A DNA stretch of 43,066 nt, taken from positions 1 to 43,066 of the forward strand of contig NZ_JAGHQX010000016.1 of assembly GCF_017744095.1 (NCBI RefSeq), written 5' to 3'. The stretch is from Shimia sp. R10_1 (GTDB lineage: Bacteria; Pseudomonadota; Alphaproteobacteria; Rhodobacterales; Rhodobacteraceae). The notes under the pieces were generated by a model. It was not told the DNA's origin, did no database searches, and worked only from the letters and a program-made list of their open reading frames with translations. Position 1 is the first letter of the stretch; each line of letters begins with the position of its first letter. A program made the position numbers and the translations under genes. Positions 35,784 through 43,066 of the stretch are shown here, one piece after another.

Positions 35784-36256
35784 AAAACGCCCCCAATAAA
35801 TTTATCGGGCTCATAATTAAGGCGACGGCGTGATTCTATCGTGAGTGCTGTGCCGTGAGCGGGAAATTACAATTGCAGAAAAGAGCGGCGACGTGACGAG
35901 TTTTCGACGAAACCGGAATTTGGCTTATTGCCCAGACAACGGGCTAGACGTGCCGCCTGTCAATTGCGTGGGGGACAGGGATTTAGTTTTGAAGTTTTGG
36001 ACGTTCGTAGCAAAATTTGATTGCAGCTTGGGAAATTGGAGGGAGGGGCCATGTTTGCAAATGAGCGGGCAGGATTAGTGGGGCCTGACCATAGACGCGG
36101 CTGAAGACAGTGATCCCTGCGCAGGTAAGTACCTCGCTGTCCGGCGCGAAACGCGTAATCTGGGTGAGGCAAAGGCTGGTTTATGGCACACGTTTTGCCT
36201 GTATTGATTGAAACCCCGCTTCAGACTAAGTTCTGTGCATTCGGGGACTGAGTTTT
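35784..36256. other. Divergent promoter region between the barrel/peroxidase operon and the SARP-like regulator
   Basis: No solid gene is visible. A 17-codon open frame starting at about 36050 (MFANERAGLVGPDHRRG) follows a strong GGAGGGAGGGG site but is too short to support alone, and may be a leader or a repeat remnant. The two transcription units diverge from this interval. Confidence 0.4.
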
Positions 36257-37834
36257 ATGTCAATAGAGTTGAAGCTTCGAGGAATATTTTTGTGCCGCGG
36301 GTCTGGCGGGGCGGATATCACGCCACGTGGCGCGCGGGAAAAGGGTATCTTGGCCCTTCTCGCGCTTGCTCCGGAACGCGCACGAAGCCGCAATTGGTTG
36401 AAAACCAAGCTTTGGAGTGAACGGTTTGACACTCAGGCCAATACAAGTTTGCGCCGCGCGCTCAGCAACATCCGCAAGGCATTTGGACCATATGCCGATT
36501 GCCTGATCACGGATCGGGTCAATATCCGGCTTGCGCCAGACGTGATCATTTTAAACGATGCGACCTCTGGTGGTGAATTGCTGGAAGACTTGTTCATCAA
36601 TGACCCTGAATTTGATGATTGGCTGCGCGACACGCGGATGTTTTTCGACGCGCCGCAGCCATCTTCTGCACTTGAATCGCCAGCTCCCCATACGTCTTAC
36701 AGGCGTGTCATGAGCATTTCCACCGACGAGGCCGTTTCGGGTGAGGCGGGACTGCTGCAAAATATGCTTGGCGATATTTTGGCGGAGCGATTGGTTGCGA
36801 CGGGGCCAGTCGAGGTTTATCGCAATCAGCGCATAGATCCAAAAATGCCGCATGACCGAATAGATGTGACCGCTTATCCCGTCGGATCGCAATGGGTTTT
36901 TTCGCTTTCTATTGTGGAGGCGCCAAAATCCAGGCATGTTTGGTCGGGGCGCACGCGCATTGATTTCACGGCCAAATCGAACGGTGAAAGTAATCCATTC
37001 GCAAGGTTTTGCAACGAAGCAATTGCTGCCTTGGCGGATCGGAAGATTAATTTGGCCGCCAATTCAGATCCATTTTTTGTGATGAACTTTGCGTCGGCGC
37101 GACTGTTTACTGGTCAGAACAGCGATTTAAGAACCGGGATGGCGCTGCTTGATACGGTGGTAAGTCATCAGACCGATGCGGCGCTGCCCTTGGCCTGGCG
37201 CGGATTCGCGAAGCTGACCAAGGCGCTGGACAGTTCGGACACGACGACCGAGCTTGCGGTGTCTGCGATGGAGGACGCGTCCAAGGCTGTCGCCCTGTCC
37301 AGCAGCAACTCAACAGCGCTGGCCCTTGCTGCGCATGTTCATTTGCTTCTGTCGGGAGATGCTGACTATGCGCGGTTCCTGGCTCAAAAGGCTTTGACGA
37401 TAGATGAGGAGGATCCCTATGCGGGTTTCGCTGCTGGAACAGCGGCGTTTTACAACGGAGAAACGCAGCGCGGGTTGGACCTGGTAAGGTGGTCCCGCGA
37501 ATGCGCGCAGCCTCTAACAAACAGCTTTTTCTGGGATGTTCAGAACGCGATTCTGGGGTTGTCGACCCACGACTTTGACGACTGTTATTCAAGCGCGCTG
37601 CTTGCCAGTGCAAAAATGCCGACCTATCGGCCTGCACTTCGCTATCTGATTGCGATTGCTTTGTTGAAAAATTTGCCGGACGAGGCGAACCGGTATGTTC
37701 TGCGGTTGCGTCAATTGGAGCCGAATTTTGATGTTCGGCGCTTTATTGAAGATGAGTACCCAGTGCCAAGTTTGCGGCGCGTAGGATTGTCGGAAGAGAC
37801 AGTCAGCCGCGCCGCGCGCATGATCGAACAGTAA
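36257..37834 (+). CDS. SARP/BTAD-like transcriptional regulator with TPR-type C-terminus
   Basis: This 525-residue protein starts with an OmpR-type winged helix as in SARP regulators: GAREKGILALLALAPERARS, LKTKLWSERFDTQANTSLRR, ALSNIRKAFGPYADCLITDR. The middle (about 150-260) resembles an adenylate-cyclase/TolB-type linker found in such proteins, and residues 270-520 are alpha-helical TPR-like repeats (ALALAAHVHLLLSGDADYA, ALTIDEEDPYAGFAAGTAAF). There is no receiver or membrane segment. It diverges from the barrel/peroxidase operon. Homologues of this layout often sit next to secreted or surface-protein genes, so it is a candidate controller of this region. Confidence 0.75.
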   Translation: MSIELKLRGIFLCRGSGGADITPRGAREKGILALLALAPERARSRNWLKTKLWSERFDTQANTSLRRALSNIRKAFGPYADCLITDRVNIRLAPDVIILNDATSGGELLEDLFINDPEFDDWLRDTRMFFDAPQPSSALESPAPHTSYRRVMSISTDEAVSGEAGLLQNMLGDILAERLVATGPVEVYRNQRIDPKMPHDRIDVTAYPVGSQWVFSLSIVEAPKSRHVWSGRTRIDFTAKSNGESNPFARFCNEAIAALADRKINLAANSDPFFVMNFASARLFTGQNSDLRTGMALLDTVVSHQTDAALPLAWRGFAKLTKALDSSDTTTELAVSAMEDASKAVALSSSNSTALALAAHVHLLLSGDADYARFLAQKALTIDEEDPYAGFAAGTAAFYNGETQRGLDLVRWSRECAQPLTNSFFWDVQNAILGLSTHDFDDCYSSALLASAKMPTYRPALRYLIAIALLKNLPDEANRYVLRLRQLEPNFDVRRFIEDEYPVPSLRRVGLSEETVSRAARMIEQ

Positions 37835-38175
37835 GCGCCGTCTCACATCGACAAACTAGGGCCTGTTAACTCTATGAAGAACGCACTGGCGCGTGTCGGA
37901 TTTCGTCTCTGACAAGCAGATTTGACCGCCGCGATCTGGCTGATCGGAAGGGCTACTCTTCGATGGCAGAGGCAAAACCCGCCGCGTCCTTTGGATCTTT
38001 CGACTTACCCGCTGCTCCTGCGTTGTTTCCGCTTGAAAGGCGGCCACCCTTGCTGCGGGAAAACACCTTGCATCAGCGGATTTTGGAATGAAAACAGAAC
38101 TCTTTTCAGAGTGTTAGCAGGCCCGAGCCTTGGCGGAAGAGCTTTTTCACGCTGCAATCACGCCAGACCTGTCTG
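37835..38175. other. Intergenic region with one candidate small ORF
   Basis: Apart from the candidate at 37963-38091 I see no gene. A 9-codon frame (MKTELFSEC) overlaps the stop of that small ORF as ATGA. No clear terminator follows the regulator gene. Confidence 0.35.
37963..38091 (+). CDS. Candidate 42-residue small protein
   Basis: The frame MAEAKPAASFGSFDLPAAPA followed by LFPLERRPP and ending in HQRILE starts at ATG 37963, ten bases after GGAAGGG. The Ala/Pro-rich start and the charged, ordered ending look like protein, but length alone gives no statistical support. It lies between the SARP-like gene and the three-domain gene. Confidence 0.3.
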   Translation: MAEAKPAASFGSFDLPAAPALFPLERRPPLLRENTLHQRILE

Positions 38176-39543
38176 ATGGGCGCATTGGTTGTGACAGGTA
38201 AGACGATGCACCAGGTTATTTATGCGCCCAACGCGGTTGGGCATCATGCAACTGCTTTGTGTGCGGCAGGGGGGACCACGGTCATTCGTCCGTGCGGAGG
38301 CTTGGACGGATCGTTGCAAACCAATCTGAGTCGAAGCGAAGCCGCCGACATCGCCAACAGCGAGATGAACTTGGTTTTGCTGAGCCTGAGCGCTGACACA
38401 GGCCCGGTCTTGCACATGGCTGAGGGTTTGGGCATGGCCCCAGCGTCAGCGGTGTATTTCAACGCGAATGCACTGGTTGCCACAGAAGGGGTCGCGGTCA
38501 TATCGGCGCTTTTTGCCAAGCTGCGGAAGGATACAGCGCGTCGTTTTCGTATCGGTGTATTTGGTACGGCTGAGATCTGCCAAACCCTTTTGGCCTTGGA
38601 TTTGGTAGACCATGCATGGCTTTGCCACGCGACCGAAGATGTGGGGCATATGCAGTTTTTGTCCCAGCAGTCCTGGTCATTGTGGCAGCTTACGCCGCGC
38701 ATATGGCCGGGGCTTGAGGTGCCGTTCTCCCCAGTTCTTACAAACCCTGCCATCCGTGATTTCGGGCAAAGCGCTCTCAAGTTCAGGTCCCCCTATCTGG
38801 CTAGTTTCACCCCCGAAAGCGTTGATCCTGTATTTGCGGTCACCGCGCGCAATGGTGCCAGCCTGCGCAGCGGTCCGGGGCCCGGCTTTGACGCGGTGCA
38901 GCACCTGAACACCGGCAGCTATCTGTTTGTGAAAGACATCGAAAACGGCTGGGTGCGCGTTGACCTGATCGGTGATCACCTTGTCGACGGCTATGTTCTG
39001 TGCGGCGATCTGGAGCCAATCTTGGGGGATGTTTCATTGGATTACCCTCCCTTGGCCACTGCGTTTGATATCGCACAAGCCGAACTGGCTGCGGATCAGT
39101 GCACTTCGGACCACGGCGCGCTGAACCCCAGGCTCTATAACTATAACGCAACAACTGTTGCGGGCGGCCGCGATCCGGTTCATTGGGCCGCCTCTTTCGT
39201 AAATTATTGCGTTCAACGCGCCGTATATGTGGGAACAAACAACAAATGGGCATTGCGGTGGCATGAAACCTCTTGGGGATGGGAGGTCACCGGCGCGGTT
39301 CAACCCGGTGACATAGCCGTATGGGAATGCCGCGATGGCAGCAAAACAGGCGCGGTTATTGGGGGGTATGTCGGGTTCATCGTTGATGTGATCGTCGAGG
39401 ACATCATGGTGCTTGGCGCCCATTCCTCAGGGCGGCTTCGCATTTCCAAACTCCCCCGTACCGGCCTGGTGCGCGGGGTATTTTACAATCTGAGATCAAT
39501 TCGCAGGGCCCATCGCCAGATAACCCAAACGCCGCAACACTGA
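38176..39543 (+). CDS. Three-domain protein: GH-like (DUF1906-type), SH3b and inactive CHAP-like domain
   Basis: This protein has up to 455 residues. Residues ~10-190 resemble the glycoside-hydrolase-like (Rv2525c/DUF1906) fold, including AAGGTTVIRPCGG, AVYFNANAL and WSLWQLTPRIWPG. Residues ~218-282 form an SH3b domain (AVTARNGASLRSGPGPGFD, WVRVD, GYVLCGDLEP). Residues ~290-440 resemble CHAP-like peptidoglycan amidases of the TIGR02594 type (NPRLYNYN, WAASFVNYCVQRA, GTNNKWALRW, PGDIAVWE). The usual catalytic Cys after Trp337 is Ala338, and the usual His of HVGF is Tyr398, so the peptidase is probably dead and may only bind cell wall. No signal peptide is seen. The start is uncertain: ATG 38176 or 38206. 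Confidence 0.65.
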   Translation: MGALVVTGKTMHQVIYAPNAVGHHATALCAAGGTTVIRPCGGLDGSLQTNLSRSEAADIANSEMNLVLLSLSADTGPVLHMAEGLGMAPASAVYFNANALVATEGVAVISALFAKLRKDTARRFRIGVFGTAEICQTLLALDLVDHAWLCHATEDVGHMQFLSQQSWSLWQLTPRIWPGLEVPFSPVLTNPAIRDFGQSALKFRSPYLASFTPESVDPVFAVTARNGASLRSGPGPGFDAVQHLNTGSYLFVKDIENGWVRVDLIGDHLVDGYVLCGDLEPILGDVSLDYPPLATAFDIAQAELAADQCTSDHGALNPRLYNYNATTVAGGRDPVHWAASFVNYCVQRAVYVGTNNKWALRWHETSWGWEVTGAVQPGDIAVWECRDGSKTGAVIGGYVGFIVDVIVEDIMVLGAHSSGRLRISKLPRTGLVRGVFYNLRSIRRAHRQITQTPQH

Positions 39544-39592
39544 CTATGTAGGACCGGATCACAAAGCGTGGCCCAGAAAACAGAGCGCTTGC

Positions 39593-41497
39593 TTAAATCT
39601 GCGAGGGTGGGGGCGTCGCTGGAATGGAGCGTGCATCTTTGTTGCCGCTCAACGCGGATGCAACCGACGTGCCGATCACCGTATCCTTGACCCCCGATGC
39701 TGTGATCTGAACCTCGTGATGGGCAAAGTCCAGCCCATCATCCACAACGGCAAAGACAGTGCCTTTGTTCCGGTTTGCGTCGTGGCTCGTTGATACGCCG
39801 CTATAGTAGCTAAGCGCGCCGTCGTTCAATAGCTCAATCCCGCCGATGAAGGGCTCCCGCGGGCTGCCACCGCCGGGTAGCGGTTTGTCAACCGAGCCAC
39901 AGGACTTGAAATGGGTCGCAAACTCGCTACTCCCGACTGACGCCACAAATTCGTCAACCGTGGCCGCCAGTTCCGATCCGCTGCCTGCGCGTTTGATGGG
40001 GCTTGTGCTGTCCAGTGCGGTCGTTCCATAGCGGCCTTGAAACCAAACTTTGTAGTCCGGGTGATCGAACCGGGTTTGTTTGCGGCTCTGGTCATTGCTC
40101 AGGAAGGACACCGCATCATCACGTAAGATCCAAAGCTGAGCGTCTGTTGTATTGCCAAGTTCCAATTTCCAACTGCCGCTGGGTGTAGGGTGCATCGCCC
40201 TATCATTTGGGCGTGTCGCGCCAAGCGTAAGCCGCCCGCGCAGCTGGTTGCCGTCGGGGGATGCGTTGCAATAATAGCTCCCGATCACATCAGACACTCC
40301 CGTCAAAGCGATATCGGCGCCAAAACCTTTGTCTAGGATCAATTCCAATGACGGGCCAGCGCCCGGCGCTGTCAGTTTCAATGACGGCGAGCCGTCTTGC
40401 GGAAGGTCCTTTTTATTCACCGAGAACGAGATCACATTGGGCGTGCGGTCACCGGGTAACAGCAGCCAATCGACATAGTCATCGCCTTTCAACTCGGCAT
40501 AGAGGCTGTCCTGTTGATGGTTGCCCATTGGGATATGCAACGTCGGGATGACGTTGCCGCGCGACGCGGCTGCCACCAATTTGACAAGCTCTTGGGCAAA
40601 TCTGTTGTCGTCGCTGTGCGGCCCGCCTGTAAATGCATACGCCAGCACGATTTCCAATCCGACATTCCCCGAGGTCTCTTCAGGTTCAAGGTCGCGAACG
40701 ATCTCAATCGCGCGCGTGACAGCAGGCAGCAAAACGGATTTTAATATTCCTCCGCTGGGGTCTTCGAGGACCCGTGCAGGCAGTTCTATTCCGATCAGCC
40801 CTGCATTGTCCGTCACGGTTTCGCCTTCGGGTACAAGGCAGGCCAAATCCGTCATTGCGATGCCATGCGAGAAATCGTCAAAAGACGCACCCTTGCCATA
40901 AATACAGTTTGGAAAGCGCGACACCCAATTGCGCATCCGCGCGCCGATGGGGCCTGTCATCATATCCTGTTGACTATCTTCACGGCTCCAATCGGAAAAC
41001 GCGACCGTCGTGCCGTTGCCCGGTTCAAGGTCGAGATGCGAGATCCGTTTGAACTGCGATGTGCCATAGGTCAGCCAAGGTACTAGGCCAACGTCAATGA
41101 CGGCTATATAAGAAGGCGGCTTGCCGCCACCATCGACAATTTTTTCGCTGCGCCCTGTCGGGGCGAAGCCTGTCCGGTCGTTCAGATCACTGTTGGCTGG
41201 GCCGCTCAAGGTGAGCAGGTTGCTGTTTTTGAAGACTTGCTCAAACGCGTCTGAGGAGGGCTCAAAAAGTACTGCGTCGGAAATTGCTCCCAGCTGCACA
41301 ACGACATCGATGGCGTTGGTTGAGCCGGTATTGTCGCCGGACACGTCAAAACCGGTCCCGGTCAACGCAACAAAGCCGTGAAACCCGGTCAGGCTGTCGG
41401 TGCCGTTGGCCTGCCCGATCTGCCGTAGCTCCATCGCCAACGGTAAGTAATTCTCGGGTAGGTTTTCGGCCGGATACGCCCGGTCCAAACGCTGCAT
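39593..41497 (-). CDS. Divergent subtilase-family (S8) serine protease
   Basis: The 634-residue protein shows the three subtilisin motifs in order: Asp135 in SYIAVIDVG, His211 in FDDFSHGIAMTD, a probable oxyanion Asn326 in IPMGNH, and Ser611 in VIGTSVASALSG. An inserted beta-rich domain of roughly 200 residues (about 355-560) separates the His/Asn part from the Ser part, and only about 24 residues follow the Ser. The normal HGTH motif is altered to SHG. There is no signal peptide. ATG 41497 overlaps the haloperoxidase stop as TGATG, so the two proteins are coupled. It may process or release its partner, or be a non-catalytic binding protein. The gene converges on the three-domain gene. Confidence 0.65.
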   Translation of the reverse strand: MQRLDRAYPAENLPENYLPLAMELRQIGQANGTDSLTGFHGFVALTGTGFDVSGDNTGSTNAIDVVVQLGAISDAVLFEPSSDAFEQVFKNSNLLTLSGPANSDLNDRTGFAPTGRSEKIVDGGGKPPSYIAVIDVGLVPWLTYGTSQFKRISHLDLEPGNGTTVAFSDWSREDSQQDMMTGPIGARMRNWVSRFPNCIYGKGASFDDFSHGIAMTDLACLVPEGETVTDNAGLIGIELPARVLEDPSGGILKSVLLPAVTRAIEIVRDLEPEETSGNVGLEIVLAYAFTGGPHSDDNRFAQELVKLVAAASRGNVIPTLHIPMGNHQQDSLYAELKGDDYVDWLLLPGDRTPNVISFSVNKKDLPQDGSPSLKLTAPGAGPSLELILDKGFGADIALTGVSDVIGSYYCNASPDGNQLRGRLTLGATRPNDRAMHPTPSGSWKLELGNTTDAQLWILRDDAVSFLSNDQSRKQTRFDHPDYKVWFQGRYGTTALDSTSPIKRAGSGSELAATVDEFVASVGSSEFATHFKSCGSVDKPLPGGGSPREPFIGGIELLNDGALSYYSGVSTSHDANRNKGTVFAVVDDGLDFAHHEVQITASGVKDTVIGTSVASALSGNKDARSIPATPPPSQI

Positions 41498-42624
41498 CAA
41501 GAAACCTCATCCAGCGCCGCGCCGACCAACCATCCCAAAAGCGCTTCTGTGGTGATGGCTGCCCCCGTGTTGGCGTCTTCCGGTTGCGTGGCACTAGTTG
41601 TCCTTGTGTCCATTTCGCCAAGCATGAGTTCGATGTCGAACAAGTCTTCCCCGGTCGCGATATTCAGTTCCGATGATTTGTCTACCGAACCTGTCGCCGC
41701 TGACGGTGCGGGCGTCTGTCCCTCGATTGTGCTGTACCCGTCCGGTGACAGCGCAAATTCCTTCAAACCTGCTTTGTCCAGCATGACGGCTGCAAGAAAC
41801 TCGCCCAGATAGGCCCCCGCGGCGTTGTCGACTTGATAATGCACTCCGGCATATACGCGGTTTTCGGCAATACGCCGTGCCTTGGACGCGGTGAATTTCG
41901 GTTCTGCTGCCGGCACCAAATGCGACAGGAGAATAGCGAGCCCGAATGCCTCTGTCGCATGGCCGCTGGGGAAGGCAGAATGCTCGGGCGTCTGAATCGG
42001 GGGCGCAATTTCGGGAAAGAAATCGACCGGGCGCAGAATATTGAACATCATTTTCACGCGCGTTTCGATATCAACAATCGCTTCGAAACAGATGCCCAGA
42101 AACTCGAGCAGTCGGCCATGGGTGGCGGGGCTGAGCCTTAGGCCTTGGCTCAGGAAACTCATGATTTCGCCTTGCTGAAGCTGAATCTCGGCCAGTCGCT
42201 TTCCTCGGGACTTCGAGAAGCTGCGGACCTTTTTCGCTCTGTCGCGCCAGACCTTCGGATCAATGTCCCCTTCCAAGAAGAAACTCTTGCCCTTGTAAGT
42301 CAGAGTTACCTTGAGTGCGCCGGATGTGTCTGATGCCGCGGCGGCGACGGAAATGCCGTCCGTCAGATATTGCCGCAAAATACGGGCGCGGTGGCTGGGG
42401 GCCAACCGCCGTGCTTTCCTGGTTTGCGCGTGTGTTGGAAGAGGAAGATCGCCAGCCTGCGAGGCCACATCCCCAGCCGCCGCCTGAAGCGCAGAACTGA
42501 GCAGCATCGACGTCGCGCTGCCGGGCGTACTCGTTTCAACCCCGGTATTTCCAGTGTTCCCGGTGTTTCCCGTATTGCCGGTGTTTCCAGTATTCCCCGT
42601 GTTCCCCGTATTCGAAAATGGCAT
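41497..42624 (-). CDS. Vanadium-dependent haloperoxidase / PAP2-family protein with (NTG)8 N-terminus
   Basis: This 375-residue protein has the full vanadate/phosphate-binding signature shared by vanadium haloperoxidases and PAP2 phosphatases: KMMFNILRP (Lys191, Arg198), PSGHATEAFG (Ser220, Gly221, His222) and NRVYAGVHYQVD (Arg256, His262, Asp266). It lacks the membrane helices of lipid phosphatases, so a soluble haloperoxidase is more likely; the reaction would be H2O2-dependent halide oxidation. Residues 5-28 are eight NTG repeats, followed by a Ser/Thr/Ala-rich linker. GGAGG lies six bases before ATG 42624. The C-terminal ~90 residues (ATGEDLFDIELMLGEMD) are acidic and unlike the core. The next gene is a coupled subtilase-like protein. 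Confidence 0.85.
   Translation of the reverse strand: MPFSNTGNTGNTGNTGNTGNTGNTGNTGVETSTPGSATSMLLSSALQAAAGDVASQAGDLPLPTHAQTRKARRLAPSHRARILRQYLTDGISVAAAASDTSGALKVTLTYKGKSFFLEGDIDPKVWRDRAKKVRSFSKSRGKRLAEIQLQQGEIMSFLSQGLRLSPATHGRLLEFLGICFEAIVDIETRVKMMFNILRPVDFFPEIAPPIQTPEHSAFPSGHATEAFGLAILLSHLVPAAEPKFTASKARRIAENRVYAGVHYQVDNAAGAYLGEFLAAVMLDKAGLKEFALSPDGYSTIEGQTPAPSAATGSVDKSSELNIATGEDLFDIELMLGEMDTRTTSATQPEDANTGAAITTEALLGWLVGAALDEVS
42541..42612 (-). repeat. Eight 9-bp units encoding Asn-Thr-Gly
   Basis: Eight consecutive NTG tripeptides are encoded by units that vary at synonymous positions (AAT/AAC, ACG/ACT/ACC, GGG/GGA/GGC). The protein repeat is perfect while the DNA repeat is not, which suggests the tripeptide itself is maintained or that the array is old. 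Confidence 0.95.
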
Positions 42625-43066
42625 ATGGTCCTCCCGTGTCCAATGCCAATCCTAAGCGTATTTTAACGGGTCCGAATAGGGGTGGAGCAAAATTCACAGA
42701 ATAATCACGCTATACTCTGCTCGATGTGGACACATGCGGGCACCATTCGACTGTGTCTAGGCCTCAATGAAAAAGTTGCGTGACTTGGCCATTTGTGACT
42801 TTGTCTGGGCGGCACGAGTTCGATGCATCTGAAGTTACGTTGCCTTCAAAGGCGCAAGATGCGCTTCTCCCACTTATTTGAACGTCTGCCTTCGTAGATC
42901 GGGACAAAGTCACTTTCACCCGCAGCGAACTTCCGCTTCCCGCCGATTCTGTTGAAAAACAACGTGTTGCTGATGCAGAAATTGATGAGCTGAACCGAGC
43001 GCGAGCGCCTTTCTGGTCAGGCTTTGCGCGTTTGCTGCGGCGCAGGAAAGATCTTGGCCAATTTGC
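42625..43066. other. End-of-window region; possible start of a broken gene
   Basis: The first part holds the promoter of the haloperoxidase gene. From about 42883 to the window end, one plus-strand frame reads like protein (DRDKVTFTRSELPLPADSVE, then QRVADAEIDELNRARAPF). It lacks a start codon; a nearby ATG at about 42854 (MRFSHLFERLPS) is in another frame, so a frameshift or a remnant is possible. I do not recognise it. Confidence 0.3.

Noticed and set aside
36050..36103. 17-codon frame MFANERAGLVGPDHRRG after a strong GGAGG
   Set aside because: Too short to support from sequence alone and possibly part of a repeat. Mentioned only in the intergenic entry.
1..43066. CRISPR array, tRNA or rRNA genes
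   Set aside because: No regularly spaced repeats beyond the short tandem arrays listed, and no tRNA- or rRNA-like conserved blocks were noticed on either strand.

Overview
The gene families, the moderately high GC content and the mobile elements point to a marine alphaproteobacterium, most likely Rhodobacterales (Roseobacter group). This is an inference: no rRNA, tRNA or replication gene is visible. The window reads as a mobile-element-rich accessory region, on a chromosome or a large plasmid, with several genes in decay.

Layout. (1) 1-2933: an end-of-window repeat, then an IS91-type element made of a Y2 transposase and a frameshifted tyrosine recombinase. (2) 3202-11565: an IclR regulator diverging from a TonB-dependent receptor, then a four-gene FecBCDE-type importer on the minus strand and a divergent NtaA/SnaA-type flavin monooxygenase. 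This looks like uptake of a metal chelate followed by oxidation of the ligand. A second copy of the window-start repeat lies just after it. (3) 12282-17883: a translationally coupled cobamide salvage operon on the minus strand (btuB, btuF, btuC, btuD, cbiZ, unknown gene). It is damaged twice: btuB has lost its 5' half, and btuD is cut at Walker B by a perfect 10-bp triplication. (4) 17751-19918: an Nlp/Ner-type HTH gene, a multi-HTH protein and unknown sequence, forming a rearrangement scar between two truncated genes. (5) 19919-26238: a three-gene operon (two exported proteins of unknown function and a truncated SDR), a LysR gene with a premature stop, two complete SDRs and a GFA-family protein. 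(6) 26573-29891: a pair resembling lodAB, that is a CTQ quinoprotein oxidase and its flavoprotein maturase. (7) 30184-31656: an IS3-family element whose orfB is interrupted by an IS110 fragment. (8) 32194-42624: an animal-type haem peroxidase with an outer-membrane-type barrel and two small proteins, a SARP-like regulator, a three-domain protein ending in a catalytically dead CHAP-like fold, a divergent subtilase, and a vanadium-haloperoxidase/PAP2 protein with an (NTG)8 N-terminus.

The most interesting idea is that regions 6 and 8 work together. LodA-type oxidases release H2O2, which is the co-substrate of both haem peroxidases and vanadium haloperoxidases, so the region could encode an oxidative (possibly hypohalous-acid) system. 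The second idea is the uptake-plus-monooxygenase cassette in region 2. All functions are read from motifs by eye. No database search was run.
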